DNA of 64,000 nt, taken from assembly GCA_034769895.1 (NCBI GenBank), contig CM068371.1, positions 402,023,469 to 402,087,468 on the forward strand, given 5' to 3'. Numbering within the stretch: the stretch's first letter is position 1; each line of letters begins with the position of its first letter. The stretch comes from Magicicada septendecula. Taxonomy: Eukaryota; Arthropoda; Insecta; Hemiptera; Cicadidae. Position numbers and translations under genes: made by a program. Positions 56,463 through 64,000 of this stretch are shown here, piece after piece. The notes under the pieces are model-generated. The model saw only the letters and a program-made list of their open reading frames with translations, was not told the origin of the DNA and did not search any database.

Positions 56463-59400
56463 TGTCCATCCTGTTTGTTATCACTTTATTTTTTTCTGTT
56501 GTAATTCTACCTGAAAGAGCTTAATCATTTCAATGAATAAATATTTTGTACCTTATATTTTGTATAGTGAAACAGTCATTTATGTAGTGAAGACTATTTA
56601 ATTTTTACCTTTGTTAAATTAATTACGAACAATTCTAACTACAAAGTACTAAATGAATTTTTAGACACAAACTCTGCTATTCGAAAGTCTTAGTTTGCAG
56701 CATCAAACATACACTGTGTACCTAACAAAAATTATATTTTAGTGAAGTCAGACGAAAGTGTTATCTGTTAAAATCTGCAAAATTCATGAAATTTGTGAAT
56801 AATTTATTTCAAAGTTAATTACAAAAAAGCCCCTGGTCGCGAAACTATAAAAATACACCGAAATCAAAGTACGCAAACAAAAAACACTATCTATCGATAA
56901 ATTCCACACTGTGACACAATTTCACTGTAAATGACATATACGTTTCACTTTTCAGCTATGAAAATTCTCGCTTAGACGAGAGATTAAAAATTCACAACTG
57001 TGCTTGATATATCATATTTTTAACCTAAACTTTTCCGCTGTATAAAATGTGCTTCTATGGGCAAATGCCCATTTTGCCGCCGCCACCCCCCCCCCACTCC
57101 CAATACGGGTTCCATGTGACAATACTAAACACTGAGTTTTAAATCACGTTTGTAATAAAACTTTCCTTCTTTTACAAGCCAACGTGTGTGAAAGAATTTT
57201 TTGTTATCTGCAAACTTGTTAACTGGCTGATATCCAGAACTCTGTACATTACAGTTGCTGTATTAGATTGTGAAACCTGGATCTGAGCTGTAAGCCTCGG
57301 TGCAGATGTGCCACTTCCAACTATTTGTTGGAGAGTTGATCGTTTTGAGTTTAGGTTTTGTGAGTTTGTATTCTGCTTGCATTAATAATAGAAATTAGTA
57401 ACATAGAAGTTATATTGTAAGTTCAGATTTGAAGACTACCATCAGATGAGACAACCTAAGTGGACAAATAATTGGCATACATTTTACAATGTTCTCATAA
57501 TTCAGACACTCTGTAACTACATAAGCTAATTGCAGATATGAGCCAGTCTTGTAGATTTTGTTCTGGTAGGGGTTGCACGTCATGAGATGTGCAGTGTCCC
57601 TAGTCTCAATTTGTACTCCTGCCACTGGGTTAGTTGAATGATATTTATTTAATTTTGACTAAGTTAGGGGGGGGCATGAAGCTTCCCCCGATTGGTGTAT
57701 CACTCCATCTAGACTAACAGGGTCACTTCCAAGAGCCATGTAGCTATTGAGTGTATTTGCCAGGTCAAGGGAGTGTACGGTGATCAAGGGATTTTGGGTA
57801 ACAGGCTGCCCGACCTTAGAATCCACGTGCCACTTGTCTACCCAGTCCCGTTCGAAATAAGATTTTGTTCCATGACCCCTTATACATGTATTAATGTATT
57901 ACTTCTGTTTCTTTTCTTATAATTAAATTTTATATTGACCCCCCCCCCCAAAGAAAACACAAAACATAATTTCCTGTGATATATTTAACCAAAACTTTCA
58001 AAATTCATACAAAAATGTCATATTTTTTGTTATTAATAAAATTTGATATACAAAACATATACACTACTTCAAAATTAAAGTCTGCATATTAGATTCGTTC
58101 TTTACAATCTTAGTCTGTCAAGCAGACCATTGACCTTTCAACATTGTGAAATTTCATGCTTGTAGTCCTTCTATTAGGTGAACAGAAATTTAATATTTCC
58201 AGTTTTAAATGAACTGGAAGTATTAAGAATGTATAACAATTTGTGTTTTGATGAGTATACGATTGACAGTTAAATGGGAATCTCCCAAAATGGTTGCCTA
58301 TATTTTGCCATGTAAATGATCAGGCCTACCAGACCAGAAGTGGTTATGACCATAGAAACAAGGTTTTAAATGTAATAGTGAGTGAACACTGTATTCTGGA
58401 ACAGGAGTTGGAGGAAAATCGCAAAACTCCCAAATAAACATATTTGTACTATACTTAATTTGTAATAGTAGATTCAGAATTAGGTAAGGAAGTTAGTTGT
58501 TATATTTATTGTAGAGAAATATTTAACATGAGTTATGAAGATACGACAATTGAGAGTCATGAAAATAAAAGCAGTCGGAAATTAAGAAAATAATTGGGAA
58601 TTTGCTTTGACAAGATACAGTACTGTACATTCGAGATCTGGGAATTTAAGTCAGCTGATTGAGATAGGCAGTAATTCAAATAAGCGATAGTTACTATATC
58701 TTCTTTCTTAATTCGCACAAACAGTCCAGGGGCATATTTACAGAGGGGAGACAAAACGGACCGGATCACACTAGAGGGTCGAAAAAACTTGATGAATTTT
58801 TTTAATATCTTATTTTTTGGGCTATTTTATTATTTTTTCATCTATGTACGCTAATATGTCCTTAGTAACTCCTTTTCTAAATATATAAACATGTTTATTA
58901 CACAGTGTTTATATATATGTTTGAAATATCAAAAATAGGAAAATCAATTCAGTCAAGAAGTATCTTCTAAACAGTGTTTCAGTAAAGTGTATTTTGATTG
59001 TATTTTTACCATTTACTTTAATGAGTTTACTTCAGGGTGTTATCACACTTTTCTCAACCACTTTAAAGATAGTAATGTTGGTTAGTCTTAACATGTTTTT
59101 TTTTCTTTTGTATGAAGCCGATTTGACCACCAGGAAAGGTCAAAATCTAGATACACCACTGCTCAAAAAGGCCATTACTGGTGATTGGTCATGAGTTTAT
59201 TTCTGTGATCCTGAAACAAAAGCCCAATATTCCCAGTGTGGAAGAAAATTATGAATGTCAAAAGGTCCCATCTGCTAGGGTACCGAGTTATAATGCAGTT
59301 GCATAACCAGTCACTGTAATATTCAGAATGGTAGAATACTTTTTGGTCTAACCCTGTAAAATATTCACGTATATTATGATTAAGATAGTGTACAGTATAG

Positions 59401-59809
59401 CAGTGGGCCTACTTATATACAATTTTTGTTCATTAGTCCCCTTACACAATTATTACTATTCTTTACACAGTCGGACAAGTTATATTCAGAAACAGGAGCG
59501 GAATCATTTTTCACTACCAGTCTCAGTCGTTTCACATCCCCTCTTTAAAGATGGAGTGGAAGGCTTACTGTTTTGTTGTAGTTCATCTTTTCTTAGTAGA
59601 AGATTTCTGGTAGCATCTCGGGCTGTTCGTCGCATTGCAGTAATATTTTGACAGAGATTCACAATCCAAGTCCTTCATTGACAAAAGTCTGGAGCCCTCT
59701 ATTTACTGCTAAAAGTCACTTTGGTTTACATCTCTTAGTACGTGTTTGTCATATCAGGATTAGGAAGAGTTCTAGCAAATCCTCATCAGGTCATCAGTAA
59801 GCATTTTTG
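56463..59809. other. no recognisable gene
   Basis: No supported exon or repeat boundary. C- and G-runs occur at about 57082-57094, 57667-57674 and 57940-57949. If the exon at 55481-55632 is followed by others in this window I could not find them. Confidence 0.4.
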
Positions 59810-60396
59810 CAGGCCTGCCGTTGGGGGAGGGGCAAAATCCCCGGGGCCCGGCCTTCCGGGGGGCCCGATTTAAATAACAGTTGACTAAAAAAATGTATAC
59901 AGTAAAAACGTTTGTTGAACAAATATATGCAAATAAAAAAATCATTTCAATCTATAATGAATAATATCACATAATTTAATCATACACGGAAAACCCGGAG
60001 CACTGTAAATACAAGTGAGCCTCTCGTGGTAAGAAGCAAGAAACGATGTCTGCGACGTTGCTAACGCTATCACCGATTTTTCCGGTGAATTCAACTGTTG
60101 GCACTGAACATAAACACGAAAAATGTGTTTACGCCGGGCACTACGAAATATTTGTACTCAAATATTAATACTCAAATATTTCTCTCTCTCTTCTCTCTAC
60201 AAGTCTAGTAGTCTACTACCCTACACAAACAATCCTTCTCAGTTCCTTTTGTGCTGTTCAAAGTGTTGAATGTAACAGGTCATTTTTCTCGAAGTGGACT
60301 AGTGAATTATTTATTATTAATCAGTTGTGTGAATAGTGAATGTGAATTTGTGTGGCGGCCCAGAAGTGAAATATCTTTTAACGAAGTTCAATTAAG

Positions 60397-61205
60397 GTGA
60401 GTTTGTTTAAAGCTATTGGTGCATTTGATTTTACTTTAATTTAAATAAAGATACGAGACAGAATTCTCCTTATTAAATTCTAGGAACATGAATTAATTTA
60501 TATCATTTAGGAATTTTAAAGTAGACCCTCCCGTATTAAATTATGTTTTATTGCGGACTGCTGTTAAGAACATAAATTGTAGATATCACTTCCTCATTTA
60601 ATTTCACTTTAACAGATAATGCATTTTATCATATAATTATAGCTATCTCAGACAACCGATTCATTAAATAAATATTGTCAGTACTTCATTTTGACAACAT
60701 TATGGAACGTTTGAAGAGAAATATTGAATTTGTATCGTTCAGCAGTTCAGCCTAATCAGAATTTATTTTTTTCTGTACTTTCTTTAATGAAAATTATTTT
60801 TAAAGGATTATTATTGTTTTATACTTCTTCTAAACTTCCAAAGAAAGTCTACTGAGCGGAAAACCGCGTAGCAGAAAGTATATTACCACCAACGAATCAC
60901 CCATTTCACTGTTTTTCAATTATCTCGGATGATAAATACTGAAACTGAACTACTACTGAGCTTTAGGAAAAAAATAAATTCTGATTAGGCTGGAATCCAT
61001 GGAATCAAAAATTTTACCATATCAGTGTTATTATTTATTTTCATTCATTCAGTCTTTCAGTTTTATGCTATAATTAATTGGTCCAGATGATCAAATTTAC
61101 TTATGGCCGTTGAAATCTTGAAATATTTAATTTGATATTGGACTTGGACACTTGGACTTGGGTTTGCGATTAACCTTATGGTTTTTTTATTTATTTTTTT
61201 TTTAG
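60397..61205 (+). other. intron in the 5' leader of the hAT transposase gene
   Basis: The donor is AAG|GTGAGT (exon end 60396); the acceptor is a long T-tract ending TTTTTTTTTTAG (61205). The next exon starts GACATAGAATGG, placing the first ATG at 61214, nine bases in. The layout, with a leader exon, one intron and then a large coding exon, is inferred from the signals. A 243-bp MITE-like insertion sits inside (60749-60991). Confidence 0.6.
60749..60991. mobile_element. MITE-like insertion with 25-bp perfect inverted ends
   Basis: The inverted repeat spans 60749-60773 (AGCCTAATCAGAATTTATTT then TTTTC) and 60967-60991 (exact complement). The 243-bp interior is non-coding. No clear target duplication is visible. 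It lies within the hAT intron, so it either inserted later or travels with this hAT. Confidence 0.6.
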
Positions 61206-61213
61206 GACATAGA

Positions 61214-63791
61214 ATGGAATATCGTCACAAGTCTGGGGCTCTGAAACGAAAAGAGAAACGGGAGAAATATGAAAAAGCCAGCAAAGGTCAAAAAAACTTA
61301 CTCGGTTTTTTTCTTCAAAGAAAGATATTGGTGTTGAAAAAGACAATGAAGATTTAGAAAACTATGAGATTGAGTCCGGTATACCACAAACCCCTACCAA
61401 AGATGTGTTAGCTGTTGATTGTGAGCCGTCAACATCCAATTTTAGGAACGGTAAACAAACTTGCTATGATATCGCAACAGTTCATACAGATACAGAAGAT
61501 GCCGTTGGTAGTTGTGATATTGCGTCGTCAGACACGTCCAAGTGTATGCATACAAAATTTGACATCGGAAGTCTAACTAGTTTACAACCCAATAAAAAAG
61601 ATTTAGAAAGTGCTATGGTTTCGGGACCAGAGCTACACCCAACAAATTTTCCTTCTGACTCTATTGACAACGATTATTCCCGACATCATTGCTGAGCTGC
61701 AGAATGCCTAATAATGAAGTAATACCCAGGGAATGGCTAGTTTGGAGTAATAATAGGCAAGCGTTATTTTGCTTTCCATGTAGATTGTTTTATCTTCAGC
61801 CAGAATCCGTTCGTTCTCGATTTGCTTCAATAAATGGATACTCAAAAGATTTAAAGTGGAAAAAGCTCTATGTTAAAATCCCTGAACACCAAAATAGCTC
61901 TGGCCACAAAGAATGTTATTTAAAATGGAAAAATATGGAAACATTGTTTGAGAATAGAGGTACAATTTTCCAAAGCTTGGAAACACAAATTAATGATGAA
62001 ATCTCTAACTGGAAACAAATTTTAAATCGGCTTCTTGATGTAACGTTGTTTTTGAGTGAGCGGGGCCTGCCATTTAGAGGTGTGTCAAATAAGGTTGGGG
62101 ATTCAAATAATGGCAATTTTTTGGGATTGCTTGAACTTTTAAGTCATTACGATCCTGTTTTGGCAACACATCTAGAACGAGTCCAACAGTCCTACAAGTC
62201 ACAAAAAAAGCTACAAGCTCATTATTTATCCTGGTAAATTCAAAATGAATTCATATCCTGTTGCGCTGATCATGTAAGGCAAATCATCCTAGGCGAGTTG
62301 AAGAATTCAAAATACTATTCGATTATTGTGGATGCTACACCAGATTCAAGCCATGTAGAACAGACATCATTTGTAATTAGATACGTTGGTTTAAATGATA
62401 TTTCAAATGAATATGAAATACAGGAAAGATTTTTGGAATTTACTGATTGTAATGAAAAAACAGGGCAAGATATTGCAAATTTAATCAAATCGGTTCTTGA
62501 AAAGAGCAATATTCCAATAGAGGAGTGCAGAGGCCAAGGCTATGATAATGGCAGTAACATGAGTGGGGCTTATCAAGGTGTGCAGGCTCTTATTTTAAAA
62601 TTGAATCCTCTGGCTAAATACTCTCCCTGCGGATGCCACAGCCTGAACTTATGCGGCAGCCTGAACAGTGCTGCAGAATGTTGTAGTGAAGTACAGACAT
62701 TCTTTGGAATGGTTCATCATGTATATAATCTCTTCAGTTGTAGTCCTAAGAGATGGGAAATTTTGAAAGGTCTTGTGGGTTCCTCTTTTCATTCATTATC
62801 GGACACACAATGGAGTGCTAGGGTTGATTGTGTGAAACCAATAGCAGCACACACTGGTGAGGTCGCGGAGGCTGTCTCATCTTTACTGAAGCTAAATATC
62901 CCCGTAGAAACCAGAGCAACAATCAACGGATTGTTACAATACCTCCAGTCGTTTCAGTGTATCATCATGGCATCTGTTTGGGTAAAGATTTTAACCCCGA
63001 TCAATTACAGAAGTCAGTTGTTACAATCTATAAATGCAACGTTAGATGTTGAGGTTTACAATATTGACAGTCTTATTGGTGATTTACTTTCATTACGGAA
63101 CAACTTTGAAAAAATTCTGTCAGAAGCAAAACTGGTTGCAGCTCCATATGAAATAAAAGCGGAGTTTCCAGCTGTCCGTGCAAGAAGGGTGAAAAGTTTT
63201 CACGGAGAGACGGAATCTGACCATCCCAGGTTTGAACCCGAAGAACGGTTTAGAATCGAAGTATTCTACAAATTAATTGACGTCCTAGTGGCCAATTTGA
63301 CATCCAGATTTACGGCCCTACAAGAAATACAGAAAAAATTCTCATTCTTGTGGAAATATCAAGAAATGAATGACGGTGAAATTGAAGAAGTATGTGGTGG
63401 ATTCTCAAATGAATACGCAGTGGATGTCAGCCCCGAATTAACGGAGGAGGTCAAATATTTAAAATCAATTACAAAGAGCAACATCTCGGACACCCCACTG
63501 CCACCTCTGAAGCTGCTGAACAAACTATCAGCATTAAAAATTACTAGTTTATTTCCAAGTGTGTGTATAGCACTCCGTATATTTTGCACCCTGCCCGTTT
63601 TGGTAGCACAGGCAGAACGCTCGTTTAGTGTGCTCAGTAGAATCAAAAATTGTTTGAGATCGACTATGGGACAGCAAAGATTATCCGATTTGGGAGTGTT
63701 GTCTGTTGAGTCTAGGTTAGGAAGAACATTGAATTTTGACTCGATTATTCAAACTTTCGCAGAAAAGAAGGCAAGAAGAGTGTTGTTGTGA
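61214..63791 (+). pseudogene. hAT transposase, ZMYM1-like (TTF zinc finger), lightly broken
   Basis: The start at 61214 gives MEYRHKSGALKRKEKREKYE, the usual basic N-terminus. The frame shifts at a T-run near 61308 and continues as an acidic stretch to about 61692, where there is another frame break. 61689-62237 holds the TTF-type region (REWLVWSNNRQALFCFPCRL) and the start of the DUF4371 region (LLELLSHYDPVLATHLERVQ). A single in-frame TAA follows HYLSW at 62235-62237. The same frame resumes with IQNEFISCCADHVRQIILGE into SIIVDATPD (first catalytic Asp), GYDNGSNMSG (second), CGCHSLNLC, a helical insertion, and the C-terminal dimerisation block VAQAERSFSVLSRIKN holding the catalytic Glu. It ends at TGA 63789-63791. 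All three acidic residues survive, so this copy died recently. Confidence 0.9.
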
Positions 63792-63943
63792 ATAAGTGTT
63801 GTAAATAAAAAATAGTTCAAGTGTTACTCTACTAGTGTTATCTGTTATTATGAACACTTTACTTAAGTAATTATCATTTAATTATACTATCATTATTAAG
63901 TAATTTTGTAAAAAAATTGTGTTGTATTAATTTTTTGTAAAAC

Positions 63944-63949
63944 AATAAA
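63944..63949 (+). terminator. polyadenylation signal AATAAA after the hAT transposase
   Basis: AATAAA at 63944-63949 follows the stop by about 150 bp; another copy lies at 63804-63809, closer to the stop. Either could end the transposase mRNA. Confidence 0.5.
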
Positions 63950-64000
63950 CTCTTGTTATTATAATGTAGTAGTAAGTTTCGTTTTCATAACACCTTTATC

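Larger units (their letters stand above)
59810..64000 (+). mobile_element. ZMYM1-like hAT transposon, left end to beyond the window edge
   Basis: The left end CAGGCCTGCCGTTGGGGGAG followed by a C/G-rich snapback (CCCCGGGGCCCGG) is typical of hAT elements carrying ZMYM1-like transposases. Its flank CATTTTTG (59802-59809) should be repeated after the right end if the 8-bp duplication survives. The right end is not reached by 64000. Contents: leader exon, intron, and most of a transposase gene ending at 63791, then two polyadenylation signals (63804 and 63944). Confidence 0.8.

Overview
The window looks like intergenic or intronic DNA from a large, repeat-rich insect genome. It is AT-rich, has almost no continuous host coding sequence, and is filled with decayed transposable elements of insect type: several LINE families, mariner, Tigger/pogo, hAT and Penelope-like elements. 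The LINE reverse-transcriptase fragments are of a kind I associate with cockroaches, termites and related insects. The species assignment is inference only. I recognise no rRNA, tRNA, CRISPR array or bacterial feature. The only convincing host coding piece is one 152-bp internal exon at 55481-55632 (plus strand) of a gene I cannot name. A short open tail at 49425-49589 is a weak second candidate. If the exon is real, much of the window may be intron or flank of that gene. Layout: 0-8 kb is mostly unannotatable, with a 272-bp foldback element (5048-5319), a 66-nt alternating purine/pyrimidine tract (5953-6018), a LINE C-terminus (6590-6755) and a dispersed repeat (7150-7690). From 10 to 20.5 kb there are three LINE fragments, a mariner with near-perfect ends but an internal deletion (13634-14557), an older mariner relic (17330-17845), a hammerhead-like motif (18080-18175), a non-autonomous hAT (18598-19216), a palindromic element with a hammerhead-like core in each arm (19422-19736) and a Tigger-derived MITE (19951-20499). 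From 28 to 33.5 kb there is an LTR-element 3' end and two LINE fragments. From 35.1 to 41.3 kb a Penelope-like element (PLE) array lies on the minus strand: two tandem units that look identical at a 2876-bp period plus a 415-bp partial unit, each carrying a hammerhead-like core, ending in (TA)34. From 41 to 53.4 kb there are three more fragments of the LINE type seen elsewhere, a Jockey-like LINE and a second copy of the foldback element. From 54.6 kb onward there is a possible LTR, the host exon, a second Tigger MITE and, from 59.8 kb to the end, a ZMYM1-like hAT transposon with a 5'-UTR intron and most of a transposase. The most interesting pattern is that three palindromic elements (5.0, 19.4 and 53.1 kb) share one architecture: two long inverted arms, a unique 30-36-nt tail on one side, and 11-14-bp target-site duplications. 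The 19.4-kb arms carry a hammerhead-like core (CTGAAGA, helix II, CGAAAC) and the 5.0-kb arms a weaker version. The same core lies in each unit of the PLE array. This suggests the foldbacks are non-autonomous PLE relatives with inverted pseudo-LTRs, mobilised through self-cleaving RNA. All boundaries were read by eye.
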